The translations under genes and the position numbers were made by a program. The notes beneath the pieces were generated by a model. The model saw only the letters and a list, made by a program, of their open reading frames with translations, had not been told where the DNA came from and made no database searches. Positions 45,229 through 54,808 of a stretch of DNA of 64,000 nucleotides are shown here, piece by piece. How positions within the stretch are numbered: position 1 is the first letter of the stretch; each line of letters begins with the position of its first letter. This DNA is from Saprospiraceae bacterium (lineage in GTDB: Bacteria > Bacteroidota > Bacteroidia > Chitinophagales > Saprospiraceae). The stretch covers positions 1,588,501 through 1,652,500 of the forward strand of contig JADJWV010000002.1 of the NCBI GenBank assembly GCA_016716185.1, in the 5' to 3' direction.

Positions 45229-46650
45229 ATGGCAGGAGGATTTGTAGCACCGGTAAGGAAGCCTTTGGTAGAGGGGCATAAAACTTATCATCAGATCACT
45301 GAAGATCTATGTGCACCTACCGAAAGAACACCCAGCAAAGAATGGATTATTGCATTCATTGTCTCGGTAGCCACTTTGTCCTTTGGAATATTTTGTATTC
45401 TTTGGACCATATGGATGGGAATTGGTTCGTGGAATCTGAACAGGACCATCGGTTGGGGATACGATATTACCAACTTTGTTTGGTGGATCGGTATTGGTCA
45501 CGCCGGAACACTGATCTCTGCAATTCTTTTATTATTCCGTCAGAGATGGCGTACCGGTGTAAACAGAGCGGCAGAGGCAATGACCATTTTTGCGGTGATC
45601 TGTGCAGCACTTTTTCCATTGATCCACGTAGGAAGGATATGGGTCGTTTTTTACTTTTTTCCGTACCCCAATACAAGAGGATCCTTATGGCCAAACTTTA
45701 ACTCACCGCTTTTGTGGGACGTTTTTGCGATTTCGACTTACTTTTCCGTTTCTCTGCTATTCTGGTATACCGGTTTGGTGCCCGATTTTGCAACCGTTAG
45801 AAATCGTGCCAGTGGATTTCGGAAAAAGATTTACAATGCTTTGTCTTTCGGATGGACCGGATCTGCCAAACACTGGCAAAGATGGGAATCGCTCTCATTG
45901 GTTCTAGCCGGACTTTCCACTCCCTTGGTTTTGTCGGTACATACAATCGTTAGTTTTGACTTCGCCACGTCTGTAATTCCCGGATGGCACACCACCATTT
46001 TCCCACCCTATTTTGTGGCCGGAGCCATTTTTTCGGGATTTGCAATGGTGCAGACTTTGATGGTTATGACCAGAAAGATCCTGAAACTGGAAGAATACAT
46101 CACACTGGAACATATTGAATCGATGAACAAGGTGATCCTGGTGACGGGAACCATCGTCGGTGTGGCCTATCTTACAGAATTGTTCATTGCCTGGTATTCA
46201 GGTTATGTATACGAGCAATTTGCTTTTTTCAACAGGGCGATGGGGGTTTACTGGTGGTCATACTTTGGAATGATGGCCTGTAATGTGATCTCACCGCAGC
46301 TATTTTGGGTCAGGAAATTCAGGAGAAGCATTTTTGTAACCTTCTTTATGTCCATTTTTGTCAACATAGGGATGTGGTTTGAACGATTTGTGATCATTGC
46401 AACGACCTTAGCCAGAGATTATTTGCCATCGTCATGGAGTTATTACAAACCTACGTGGGTTGAGATAGGAATCTTTGTGGGTACGTTGGGCTTGTTTTTT
46501 ACCTGCTATCTGATTTTTGTACGCGTAGCACCGGTTGTAGCCATTGCAGAAGTTAAACACATTCTCAAAGTAGGCGGAGATCAATACATAGGTGAAAAAG
46601 CAAACCAACATCACCATCATTCAGAACACACGCATCAGGAAAAACATTAA
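45229..46650 (+). CDS. actC: Alternative complex III membrane subunit ActC (NrfD/PsrC-like)
   Basis: A 473-residue integral membrane protein with about ten helices. Examples are WIIAFIVSVATLSFGIFCIL, FVWWIGIGHAGTLISAILLL and MTIFAVICAALFPLIHVG. The segment WWIGIGHAGTLISA matches the NrfD family quinol-site region, and LSVHTIVSFDFATSVIPGWH is another family landmark. It provides a quinol-oxidation site. The C-terminal tail is unusually His-rich (NQHHHHSEHTHQEKH). The gap to actB is 17 bases and to actD 27 bases. Confidence 0.95.
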   Translation: MAGGFVAPVRKPLVEGHKTYHQITEDLCAPTERTPSKEWIIAFIVSVATLSFGIFCILWTIWMGIGSWNLNRTIGWGYDITNFVWWIGIGHAGTLISAILLLFRQRWRTGVNRAAEAMTIFAVICAALFPLIHVGRIWVVFYFFPYPNTRGSLWPNFNSPLLWDVFAISTYFSVSLLFWYTGLVPDFATVRNRASGFRKKIYNALSFGWTGSAKHWQRWESLSLVLAGLSTPLVLSVHTIVSFDFATSVIPGWHTTIFPPYFVAGAIFSGFAMVQTLMVMTRKILKLEEYITLEHIESMNKVILVTGTIVGVAYLTELFIAWYSGYVYEQFAFFNRAMGVYWWSYFGMMACNVISPQLFWVRKFRRSIFVTFFMSIFVNIGMWFERFVIIATTLARDYLPSSWSYYKPTWVEIGIFVGTLGLFFTCYLIFVRVAPVVAIAEVKHILKVGGDQYIGEKANQHHHHSEHTHQEKH

Positions 46651-46677
46651 AAACAATTGAACTAAAAATATAAATAA

Positions 46678-47199
46678 ATGCGACAGCTCAATAAAGATGT
46701 CATTTTTGGAATCTACTCAGACGAAGAGATTCTTCTGAGTGCAGTCAGGGATGCGAAGAGCAAACATCTGGAAATTATGGATGTCTATTCTCCTTTTCCG
46801 GTCCATGGAATGGATCACGCACTTGGACTGGAAGAATCGAGATTGCACCAGGCTGGATTTGTTTATGGGGCGTTGGGTGCTCTGATTGGTTTTCTGGGGA
46901 TGACCTGGATCATGACCAGCGACTGGCCTATTATTTTTGGGGGCAAACCTTACTGGCCGGTTCCGTCTTTCATACCCATTACCTTTGAATGTACTGTTTT
47001 ATGTGCAGCCTGGGGAATGACCATTACTTTTTACACAATTTGCGGCTTATGGCCGGGTGTAAGCAATCCACAGCTGGATTTGCGCACTACCGATGATAAA
47101 TTTTGTATTGCATTTGATCGACACGAAGTTTCTGATGAGGATGCCAGGGCATTTTTTGAAGCATCAGGAGCCGAAGAAGTCAACACCAAAATGATTTAA
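46678..47199 (+). CDS. actD: Alternative complex III subunit ActD (DUF3341)
   Basis: A 173-residue protein with the DUF3341 layout. A cytoplasmic N-terminal domain (DVIFGIYSDEEILLSAVRDA, then PFPVHGMDHALGLEESR) is followed by two membrane helices (VYGALGALIGFLGMTWIMTS and FIPITFECTVLCAAWGMTITFY). The C-terminal tail has HEVSDEDARAFFEASGAEEV. ActD is a structural subunit of the complex without a cofactor. It ends two bases before actE. Confidence 0.94.
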   Translation: MRQLNKDVIFGIYSDEEILLSAVRDAKSKHLEIMDVYSPFPVHGMDHALGLEESRLHQAGFVYGALGALIGFLGMTWIMTSDWPIIFGGKPYWPVPSFIPITFECTVLCAAWGMTITFYTICGLWPGVSNPQLDLRTTDDKFCIAFDRHEVSDEDARAFFEASGAEEVNTKMI

Positions 47200-47201
47200 C
47201 G

Positions 47202-47981
47202 ATGAAAATTCCAATGGATAAAATTCTGGTGATCATAGTTACGGTAGCTTGTTTCCAATGCCGTCCTGCTGAAGGTAACCGCACAGGAACCGAATACATG
47301 CCCGATATGGCGCACTCAATTGCTTATGAACCCAACCTGAATAGTTATTATTATTATCACTCCTGGGGAAGCGAATTGGAAATTGCGCAATATTCAACAC
47401 CCCGATTACCGGTTCAGGGAACGAAGGCAAGAGGATCGATGGGATGGACCCATGGCAAACCCAATAACGATCTGTTTAATGGGAATTTGGCACATAATGC
47501 CATAGCCACACCTGTCAACGGATCTGTCGAATATTATTACGGCAATACGGAAGAAGAACGGACCCGTGCAACCAAAGAAATTACAACGAATCCGCTTCCT
47601 ATCACCAAAGCAGGATTAGAGAACGGCAAAATGCTCTACGATATTTATTGTGGAATCTGTCATGGAGCCGCTGGTGATGGAGGAGGATATCTGGTGAGAG
47701 ACGATGGAGGAAAATATCCTGCACAACCTGCAAATTTTCTTAAAGACGAATTTATCGCATCATCGGAAGGCCGATATTATCATGCCATTATGTATGGTAA
47801 GAATGTGATGGGGTCTCACAAGGATAAATTATCTTATGAAGAAAGATGGAATGTCATCCATTACATCAGGTCACTTCAGGCCGCTTCCAAGAAATTGAGT
47901 TATAACGAAAAAGAAAATACATTTTCGGGTTCTGCTTCCGTGAAAGATGCAGCAAAAACCATGGTGCAACCAACGAAGTGA
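47202..47981 (+). CDS. actE: Alternative complex III mono-heme cytochrome c lipoprotein ActE
   Basis: A 259-residue protein. The N-terminus (MKIPMDKILVIIVTVACFQC) looks like a lipoprotein signal with a Cys near residue 17. The first half is the extended segment typical of ActE (PDMAHSIAYEPNLNSYYYYHSW, LPVQGTKARGSMGW). A single heme site follows in LYDIYCGICHGAAGDGGG (about residues 145-162), with a likely Met ligand in YGKNVMGSHKDKL and the terminal helix YEERWNVIHYIRSLQ. It probably docks with ActA at the periplasmic face. The gap to actF is 31 bases when the later actF start is used. Confidence 0.93.
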   Translation: MKIPMDKILVIIVTVACFQCRPAEGNRTGTEYMPDMAHSIAYEPNLNSYYYYHSWGSELEIAQYSTPRLPVQGTKARGSMGWTHGKPNNDLFNGNLAHNAIATPVNGSVEYYYGNTEEERTRATKEITTNPLPITKAGLENGKMLYDIYCGICHGAAGDGGGYLVRDDGGKYPAQPANFLKDEFIASSEGRYYHAIMYGKNVMGSHKDKLSYEERWNVIHYIRSLQAASKKLSYNEKENTFSGSASVKDAAKTMVQPTK

Positions 47982-48012
47982 TGATTCATTAACTATAGAA
48001 AAGAAACAATCA

Positions 48013-49341
48013 ATGAGTTCCGTACAAATACCAAACCGCGATAAGATCTTCCTTGGAATTTTGGGCTTTATAGGAATATTATCATTAGTCGCTATTGTAG
48101 CCAATGACGATGAACATCATACCCGTTTATGGAGCAGCCTTTTGCACAACGGCACTTTTTTTACACTGATCTCCATGATGGCCGTCTTTTTTATTTGTGT
48201 GAGTCGTACTGCATATGCAGGATGGAATGTCGGATTTAAAAGAGTGTGGGAAGCTATGTCTCAATTTTTATGGGTGGGTTTTGCCATTATGTTTCTCATC
48301 GCCATGGGTGTTTATATGGGTTGGCACCACCTTTATCATTGGGCTGATCCCGATGCCGTTGCAGGAGATAAAATTTTACAGGGAAAGTCTTCATTCCTCA
48401 ATAAAAACTTCTACACCTTTGTCGGTTTGGGAATTTTAGCAAGCTGGATATTTTTTGCAGTTAAAATGCGTAAATTAAGTATTGAAGAGGATGATCATGG
48501 CGATGGAAAATTTGAGTATTACAAAAAAATGAAAGTATATGCGGCCATATTCCTTCCCATTGCTGGTTTTTCAAGTGCCGTGGCAATCTGGTTATGGAAT
48601 ATGTCAGTTGACCCGCATTGGTACAGTACCATGTATGCGTGGTATACCGGTGCAAGTACGTTTGTGAGTATGATTGCACTCACCATTTTATTTTTGATTT
48701 ATCTGAAGTCAAAAGGGTATTACCACAATGTCAATCAGGAACATTTTCATGATCTGGGAAAATTCATGTTTGCATTTTCTATATTTTGGACCTACTTGTG
48801 GTTTTCACAATACATGTTGATTTGGTATGGAAACATCGGTGAAGAAACGGTGTATTTCAAAACCAGGATACAAGAATATCCCGTCCTGTTTTATGGAAAT
48901 CTGGTATTGAATTTCGTTCTTCCTTTCCTGATATTGATGCGCAATGATAACAAAAGGAAATACGGTACACTGATTACTGTTTCACTCATCGTATTTTTTG
49001 GGCATTGGATCGATACTTTTCAAATGTTGAAACCCGGAGTACTCCATACTTCTCATGAAATGAGTATGGGAGGAACTGCTGAACATTCTTCCGGAAGTGT
49101 AATCCATGCTGATGAAGTAAACGCTTCACATGCAGCTGAAACTTCGCACGATGCCCATGCAGGAGATCATGCCGGTTCGAAACCCGAGATAGGCTATGTC
49201 ATTCCCGGTTTGGCCGATATTGGATTGTTGCTTGGATTTTTAGCATTGTTTTTCACGGTGACTTTGCACTTTTTATCGAAAGCACCTTTGGTGCCCAAAA
49301 ACGATCCTTACTTACAGGAAAGTTTACATCATCATGTTTGA
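48013..49341 (+). CDS. actF: Alternative complex III membrane subunit ActF
   Basis: About 442 residues from ATG 48013 (MSSVQIPNRDKIFLG); an in-frame ATG at 47947 overlaps actE and adds unlikely residues. It has about ten membrane helices, such as IFLGILGFIGILSLVAIVA, FFTLISMMAVFFICVSRTAYAGW and IYLKSKGYYH flanked by WYTGASTFVSMIALTILFLI. It is the second large membrane subunit of the complex, distantly related to ActC. A periplasmic loop near residues 335-380 is rich in His and Ser (including EHSSGSVIHAD and SHDAHAGDHAG). coxB follows after 25 bases. Confidence 0.94.
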   Translation: MSSVQIPNRDKIFLGILGFIGILSLVAIVANDDEHHTRLWSSLLHNGTFFTLISMMAVFFICVSRTAYAGWNVGFKRVWEAMSQFLWVGFAIMFLIAMGVYMGWHHLYHWADPDAVAGDKILQGKSSFLNKNFYTFVGLGILASWIFFAVKMRKLSIEEDDHGDGKFEYYKKMKVYAAIFLPIAGFSSAVAIWLWNMSVDPHWYSTMYAWYTGASTFVSMIALTILFLIYLKSKGYYHNVNQEHFHDLGKFMFAFSIFWTYLWFSQYMLIWYGNIGEETVYFKTRIQEYPVLFYGNLVLNFVLPFLILMRNDNKRKYGTLITVSLIVFFGHWIDTFQMLKPGVLHTSHEMSMGGTAEHSSGSVIHADEVNASHAAETSHDAHAGDHAGSKPEIGYVIPGLADIGLLLGFLALFFTVTLHFLSKAPLVPKNDPYLQESLHHHV

Positions 49342-49366
49342 TTTTAAAAATAATAGATAAACGCTC

Positions 49367-50554
49367 ATGACAGCTTTAATTACTATATTATCAGTTATAT
49401 TGTTGTTTGTTGTTCTGGTTCAAATTGCCAAGATCAACGAGTTGACTGCTGGTTTGATACATCCGGATGAGCACGAAGAAAAAACCAGTCTTGCCAATGC
49501 GAAATGGATGCTGATTTTTGGCGTCGTTTTTATGGGTTCTTTTTTCTGGAGTGCCTTGTATTATTCTAACAGATTGCTTGGATACGGCCCCTTACAATCG
49601 GCTTCAGAACATGGTGGTTCAATCGATTCCATGTTTAATCTGACACTCATTTTTACAGGTATTGTCTTTGTGATCTGTCATGTGATTTTGTTTTGGTTTT
49701 CATACAAGTACCGGTTCCAGGCTGGACGTAAAGCTTTATTTTTTCCCCACGATAACAGATTGGAAGTGATCTGGACGGCAGTGCCGGCCTTAGTCATGAC
49801 CATTCTGGTTGTGAAAGGTCTTGTTACATGGAATGCGGTCATGTCGGATGTTCAAAAAGGGGAATCCTATATTGAAATCGAAGCTACCGGTTGGCAGTTT
49901 GCATGGAATCTCCGTTATCCGGGAGCTGATGGCGAATTGGGTGTTAAAGATTTTCGACTGATCAAGCCTGGTGTTAATGAATTGGGACAGGATTGGACCG
50001 ATGAGAGAAATCACGACGATTTTAATGCAGATGAACTTGTATTACCTAAAGGAAAAAAAGTGCGGGTACGGATCATTGGAAGAGATGTTCTTCACAATTT
50101 TTATTTGCCCCATTTTAGAGTAAAAATGGATGCCGTTCCCGGCATTCCAACTTATTTCATATTTACTCCTATAAAAACGACGGATGAATTTCGACAGGAG
50201 TTAAGAAAATATCCGGAATATCAAATGCCTTCAGACCCCAACGATCCCAGCAGTGAACCAAAATGGAAAGCCTTTAATTACGAATTGGCTTGTGCTGAGT
50301 TATGTGGGAAAGGTCATTATAGTATGAGACGCGTTGTTAAAATTGTCAGTCCGGAGGAATGGGAAAAATGGCACGCATCTCAAAAGTCATTTTACATGAC
50401 CAGTATTCGCAATACGGAAGAGGATCCTTTTGCAGGAAAACCAATTAAAGCGGATGCGATGATGAAATCAGATTCCCTGGACACGAATAAAGCAAATTCA
50501 GTAGATTCTGCTGCTGCAAAATCTCCAGCAGATACTACTCTTAAATTGAATTAA
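49367..50554 (+). CDS. coxB: Cytochrome c oxidase subunit II
   Basis: A 395-residue protein with an additional N-terminal helix (ITILSVILLFVVLVQIAKI) and then the two usual helices (about 45-68 and 90-118). The periplasmic cupredoxin domain carries the CuA ligands: His in RDVLHNFYLPHFRVKMD (about 240-256) and CAELCGKGHYSM (about 305-316). No heme c domain is fused, so the electron donor must be separate, plausibly ActA/ActE through direct contact. The C-terminal tail (about 350-395) is polar, with Lys, Asp and Ser. coxA starts 31 bases on. Confidence 0.96.
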   Translation: MTALITILSVILLFVVLVQIAKINELTAGLIHPDEHEEKTSLANAKWMLIFGVVFMGSFFWSALYYSNRLLGYGPLQSASEHGGSIDSMFNLTLIFTGIVFVICHVILFWFSYKYRFQAGRKALFFPHDNRLEVIWTAVPALVMTILVVKGLVTWNAVMSDVQKGESYIEIEATGWQFAWNLRYPGADGELGVKDFRLIKPGVNELGQDWTDERNHDDFNADELVLPKGKKVRVRIIGRDVLHNFYLPHFRVKMDAVPGIPTYFIFTPIKTTDEFRQELRKYPEYQMPSDPNDPSSEPKWKAFNYELACAELCGKGHYSMRRVVKIVSPEEWEKWHASQKSFYMTSIRNTEEDPFAGKPIKADAMMKSDSLDTNKANSVDSAAAKSPADTTLKLN

Positions 50555-50585
50555 TACTTTTTGAACTAACAATCATTCAACTGCC

Positions 50586-52436
50586 ATGTCTGCAAGCCAT
50601 AACAAACATCACGAGACGGACCAACTCATAGAAAAGTTAGGTTATGATGATCATTTTCATGAACATCACCATGGTGATAAGTACCAGACTAATTTTTTAA
50701 CGACGTACATATTCTCCCAGGATCATAAAATGATTGCGCGCCAGTTTCTCATGACGGGAATGTTCTGGGCGGTTGTTGGCGCAGCAATGTCTTTGATCTT
50801 TAGAATCCAGCTTGGGTATCCCGATGCTGATATTTCCTGGCTGAAACCTTTGCTGGGCAAATGGATCACAGTCAATGATGCAGGGATCGGCAGATTGGAT
50901 GCTGAGTTTTATTACGCCCTGGTCACCATGCATGGAACGATCATTGTCTTTTTTGTTTTGACTGCGGGATTGAGTGGAACTTTCAGTAATTTATTGATAC
51001 CGCTTCAGGTAGGTGCCCGGGATATGGCATCGCCATTTTTGAACATGCTGTCCTACTGGTTCTTTTTTATGTCATCAGTTGTTATGCTGTATAGTTTGTT
51101 CATCAGTACAGGTCCTTTTTCAGGAGGGTGGACCGGTTATCCACCTTTGAGTGCATTGCCGCAAGCTTCGATTGGAAGTGGAGCCGGAATGACTTTATGG
51201 TTAGTTTCATTGGTGCTTTTTGTGGTTTCGGTTCTATTAGGTGGTATGAATTACATCACTACTATTTTGAATTTGAGGACCAAAGGAATGACGATGTGGA
51301 GAATGCCTTTAACGATCTGGGCTTTTTTGGTGACTGCTATTTTAGGACTTTTGTCATTTCCTGTTTTGGCATCTGGTTTCTTTTTATTGATGTTTGACAG
51401 AAGCCTGGGAACGAGTTTCTATTTATCCGATATTTTCATCAACGGTCAGGCTTTAGACAGAATTGGTGGAAGTCCGATACTGTTTCAGCATCTGTTTTGG
51501 TTCTTAGGCCATCCGGAAGTTTATATTATCATATTGCCTGCGATGGGTATTGTCTCTGAAGTGATGGCCGTTCATGCAAGAAAACCTATTTTCGGATACC
51601 GTGCGATGGTTTATTCCATTCTCGCCATTGGTTTTCTGTCGTTCATTGTTTGGGCACACCATATGTTTATGTCCGGGGTGAACCCATTTATTTCAAATTT
51701 CTTTGTGGTCTTTACATTGATCATCGCAGTGCCGTCTGCAGTGAAAGTTTTCAACTGGATCAGTACATTATACGGAGGTAATATCCGTCTCAATACACAA
51801 ATGTTGTTTTGTATTGGATTTGTGTCCATGTTTATTTCAGGCGGTTTGACAGGGGTTTTTCTTGGAAACTCTGCAATAGACATTCAACAGCACGATACTT
51901 ATTTTGTCGTTGCCCACTTTCATATTGTCATGGGTGTCGCGGCATTCTTCGGAATGTTCGCAGGGGTGTACAACTGGTTCCCAAAGATGTTCGGTCGATT
52001 TATGAACGATACCTTAGGTAAAATTCACTTTTGGGTTACCATGATAGGCGCTTATGCTGTATTTGGGCCCATGCACTACCTGGGTATGGCGGGTGTACCA
52101 AGGAGGTATTACAGATTTGATAATTTCGATGCCTTCAAGGATTTCGACGATATGAATAAATTTATCACGATAGCTGCTGTGATCACCTTTATGGGTCAGA
52201 TCCTTTTTGTCGTGAATTTCTTCTGGAGCATATGGAAAGGTAAAAAAATGACTGAGCAAAATCCTTATGGTTCAAATGCTTTGGAATGGACCACGCCAAT
52301 TCATACCGGACATGGAAACTGGCCCGGAAAAATTCCAACCGTGCAGAGATGGGCTTATGATTATGGAAAAGATGGTAAAGAATTTATTCCACAACACATC
52401 CCACTGGAAGAAGGGGAAGAAGAAAGTAGTCATTAA
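50586..52436 (+). CDS. coxA: Cytochrome c oxidase subunit I (A1-type heme-copper oxidase)
   Basis: A 616-residue subunit with about 12 helices and all redox-centre ligands visible. Heme a His is in VTMHGTIIVFFVLT (about residue 119), CuB His and the cross-linked Tyr in WFLGHPEVYIII, the CuB His pair in FIVWAHHMFMSG, and the heme ligands in YFVVAHFHIVMG. The Glu in GHPEVY marks the A1 type. The N-terminal 35 residues are His-rich (SHNKHHETDQ and DHFHEHHHGD). It reduces O2 to water and pumps protons. ctaB follows after 23 bases. Confidence 0.97.
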   Translation: MSASHNKHHETDQLIEKLGYDDHFHEHHHGDKYQTNFLTTYIFSQDHKMIARQFLMTGMFWAVVGAAMSLIFRIQLGYPDADISWLKPLLGKWITVNDAGIGRLDAEFYYALVTMHGTIIVFFVLTAGLSGTFSNLLIPLQVGARDMASPFLNMLSYWFFFMSSVVMLYSLFISTGPFSGGWTGYPPLSALPQASIGSGAGMTLWLVSLVLFVVSVLLGGMNYITTILNLRTKGMTMWRMPLTIWAFLVTAILGLLSFPVLASGFFLLMFDRSLGTSFYLSDIFINGQALDRIGGSPILFQHLFWFLGHPEVYIIILPAMGIVSEVMAVHARKPIFGYRAMVYSILAIGFLSFIVWAHHMFMSGVNPFISNFFVVFTLIIAVPSAVKVFNWISTLYGGNIRLNTQMLFCIGFVSMFISGGLTGVFLGNSAIDIQQHDTYFVVAHFHIVMGVAAFFGMFAGVYNWFPKMFGRFMNDTLGKIHFWVTMIGAYAVFGPMHYLGMAGVPRRYYRFDNFDAFKDFDDMNKFITIAAVITFMGQILFVVNFFWSIWKGKKMTEQNPYGSNALEWTTPIHTGHGNWPGKIPTVQRWAYDYGKDGKEFIPQHIPLEEGEEESSH

Positions 52437-52459
52437 TCATCATAGAATAGTAAATAAGA

Positions 52460-53350
52460 TTGAAAAAATCACAAGCATCGGTTGCGCCTTATTCTTTAGT
52501 TGAGGATATCGGAATACTGGTCAAATTTAAACTCAGTTTGATGGTTGTCATATCTTCTGCACTGAGTTATCTGATCCTGGCACGTTCTGAATTTCTTCTT
52601 CTGGAATTTGCATTATTGGTTGGTGGTGGTTTGTTTATCACATTCGCAGCAAATGCTCTTAATCAGAGCCTTGAAAGGGAATACGACAAATTGATGACCA
52701 GGACAGCAAACAGGCCCGTTGCAACAGGCAGAATGAGTCTTTCTTTTGGAGTTTTGATTGCAGGCATTTTTTGTACAATTGGGGTATTATTGCTTGCTCT
52801 TTTAAGTTTGCCTGCAGCGATACTGGGTATGGTTTCCTTTGTGATTTATGCATTTATCTATACGCCATTAAAACGGTATTCAACGATAGCAATTCCTGTA
52901 GGTGCAGTGCCAGGTGCACTGCCAACTTTGATTGCTGGTATTGTTGCCACAAATGGATTTACTATAGAAGCTATATGTTTATTTGGGTTGCAGTACTTGT
53001 GGCAATTTCCTCATTTCTGGTCGATTGCATGGATAGGTCATCAGGATTATAAAAGGGCAGGGTTTAAATTGATCAATGATGTCGGTGGACTGCCGGATCC
53101 AAAATATGGCTTGTATTCCGCCGTGTACGCTTCCTTGAGTTTATTTCTTGTTTTTCTTTTTAACGGATATACCCTTATCCATCCGGTTGTAATGATAGGG
53201 ATGATAGCCTTGATTGCCATGTATTCATATTTTGGATGGAATTTGTACAAACTCAATAATGCTGTGGCTGCCAGAAAACTGATGTTTTCTTCGTTTATAT
53301 ATCTTCCTCTATTATTCATATTATTTTACGCAAATTCATTTTTTAATTAA
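52460..53350 (+). CDS. ctaB: Protoheme IX farnesyltransferase (heme o synthase)
   Basis: A 296-residue UbiA-superfamily prenyltransferase with about nine helices. The Asp-rich site region is NALNQSLEREYDKLMTRTANRP (about 68-89), and the second conserved region includes YTPLKRYSTIAIPVGAVPGA and IGHQDYKRAGFKLINDVGG. It makes heme o for the oxidase. The start appears to be TTG at 52460: the next in-frame ATG is inside the first membrane helix (LSLMVVI), which would remove the N-terminus. It overlaps the subunit III-like gene by one base. Heme A synthase (ctaA) is not in the window. Confidence 0.93.
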   Translation: MKKSQASVAPYSLVEDIGILVKFKLSLMVVISSALSYLILARSEFLLLEFALLVGGGLFITFAANALNQSLEREYDKLMTRTANRPVATGRMSLSFGVLIAGIFCTIGVLLLALLSLPAAILGMVSFVIYAFIYTPLKRYSTIAIPVGAVPGALPTLIAGIVATNGFTIEAICLFGLQYLWQFPHFWSIAWIGHQDYKRAGFKLINDVGGLPDPKYGLYSAVYASLSLFLVFLFNGYTLIHPVVMIGMIALIAMYSYFGWNLYKLNNAVAARKLMFSSFIYLPLLFILFYANSFFN

Positions 53351-53931
53351 TGGCCTTATTTCAAATGATCGATAAGAATCTTGAACCTAGCAGATTTCAT
53401 GCTAAGCGGTTTGGGCTTTGGATCGCAATGGCCTCAATCATTATGATGTTTGCGGCACTTACCAGTGCATATATTGTAAGAAAAGCGGCAGGTAATTGGT
53501 ATGAATTCAAATTGCCGGTTCAGTTTTTTATCAGTACGATCTGTCTTTTAATATCTTCTTTTTTTATAGAAAGATCTTACAGAGGTTTAAAAAGCGGGAC
53601 CCCTCAAACATATAAAACAGGCATTCTATTAAGTTGCATCTTTGGAATAGCATTTTTAGTATTTCAGGTTGTTGCCTGGAAAGCCTTAGTGGCCCAGGGG
53701 ATCACCTTAGACCTGAATGTGAGCGGTTCTTTTTTATATGCCATGTCCGGTTTGCATGCCTTGCACGTTGCAGGCGGCATTGCTGCATTGATTGTTTCTG
53801 CATTGGTTGCTTTTTCTTTTCCATTTGAAATGTCAACCAACAGAATTTTCAAATTGGATTTGGTGAGACAATACTGGCATTTTGTTGATTTGGTTTGGAT
53901 TTACTTATTGATATTTCTCATATTACAATAG
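53350..53931 (+). CDS. Cytochrome c oxidase subunit III family protein (short, five-helix type)
   Basis: A 193-residue membrane protein with five helices (for example LWIAMASIIMMFAALTSAYIV, FFISTICLLISSFFI, GILLSCIFGIAFLVFQVVAW). It ends in the family signature YWHFVDLVWIYLLIFLIL, with the GLHALHVAGG segment before it. The length matches short subunit III proteins. A second, longer subunit III follows after 14 bases, the two-gene arrangement often seen in Bacteroidota oxidase clusters. It starts on the last base of ctaB. Confidence 0.93.
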   Translation: MALFQMIDKNLEPSRFHAKRFGLWIAMASIIMMFAALTSAYIVRKAAGNWYEFKLPVQFFISTICLLISSFFIERSYRGLKSGTPQTYKTGILLSCIFGIAFLVFQVVAWKALVAQGITLDLNVSGSFLYAMSGLHALHVAGGIAALIVSALVAFSFPFEMSTNRIFKLDLVRQYWHFVDLVWIYLLIFLILQ

Positions 53932-53945
53932 ATTAAAATTATTCA

Positions 53946-54788
53946 ATGGCAACTGAGCATACTTTACACGCGCACGATACGCATACGGGAGAAGGAGCCT
54001 GGTCAGGAGGAAGAGAACCTTTTAAGGCGAGTTATGGCAAGTTGATGATGTGGTATTTCCTCCTCTCAGATGCATTTACGTTTGCAGGATTTTTGATCGC
54101 GTATGGAACATTAAGATTCAGCAGTGCAACCTGGCCGGTACCTGATTTTGTTTTCTCAACTTTACCGGGAGGTTTCCATCACAAACCTTTGATTTTTGTT
54201 ACGTTCATGACATTTGTGCTGATCGTAAGTTCCGTTACCATGGTGAGAGCTGTTCAGGAAGGTCAACGTTACAATAAAAAGGGAGTAGCATTCTGGATGT
54301 TGTTGACCATAGTAGGAGGGTTGACATTTCTGGGCTGTCAGGCTTGGGAATGGACTACCTTGATAGGCGGCGAAAACATGTCGATTCGCGTAAATCCATT
54401 TGGAACTCATGTTGAATCGGGAACCTACATCGATGGAGACGGACATGATATCAAACCGGGAGATAGCTTTCATGCGGGTCAATCCTATCTCATACACAAA
54501 CATGGAGATGAATGGGCTCCTTTGCGATATAAGACTGAAACCGGTGATATCAAAGAGCAGCAATTTGGACCCAAGGCCTTCGGAGCTTTATTTTTCTTCA
54601 TTACCGGATTCCACGGTTTTCACGTATTCAGTGGAGTAGTGTTTTTAGCAATCATTTTGATTAATGTTTTGTCTGGTATTTATGCAAACCGGAAAAATCA
54701 TTACGAGATGGTTGAAAAAATTGGTTTGTACTGGCACTTTGTGGATTTGGTTTGGGTATTTGTTTTTCTTGTATTTTATCTCCTTTAA
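53946..54788 (+). CDS. coxC: Cytochrome c oxidase subunit III
   Basis: A 280-residue membrane protein. Helices lie at about 35-55, 80-100, 118-138 and 203-280. The family motifs are GALFFFITGFHGFHVFSGV and GLYWHFVDLVWVFVFLVFYLL. A large hydrophilic insert (about residues 140-200, with VNPFGTHVESGTYIDGDGHD and YLIHKHGDEWAPL) separates the first and second halves. The N-terminus is His-rich (EHTLHAHDTHTGEG). With the short subunit III before it and subunit IV after it, it belongs to the same oxidase. Confidence 0.95.
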   Translation: MATEHTLHAHDTHTGEGAWSGGREPFKASYGKLMMWYFLLSDAFTFAGFLIAYGTLRFSSATWPVPDFVFSTLPGGFHHKPLIFVTFMTFVLIVSSVTMVRAVQEGQRYNKKGVAFWMLLTIVGGLTFLGCQAWEWTTLIGGENMSIRVNPFGTHVESGTYIDGDGHDIKPGDSFHAGQSYLIHKHGDEWAPLRYKTETGDIKEQQFGPKAFGALFFFITGFHGFHVFSGVVFLAIILINVLSGIYANRKNHYEMVEKIGLYWHFVDLVWVFVFLVFYLL

Positions 54789-54808
54789 TAAATTTTATCT
54801 TTACTATA

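Noticed and set aside
47947..48012. Upstream ATG for actF.
   Set aside because: It lies inside actE and adds a hydrophilic stretch not expected before the first helix; the ATG at 48013 is better.
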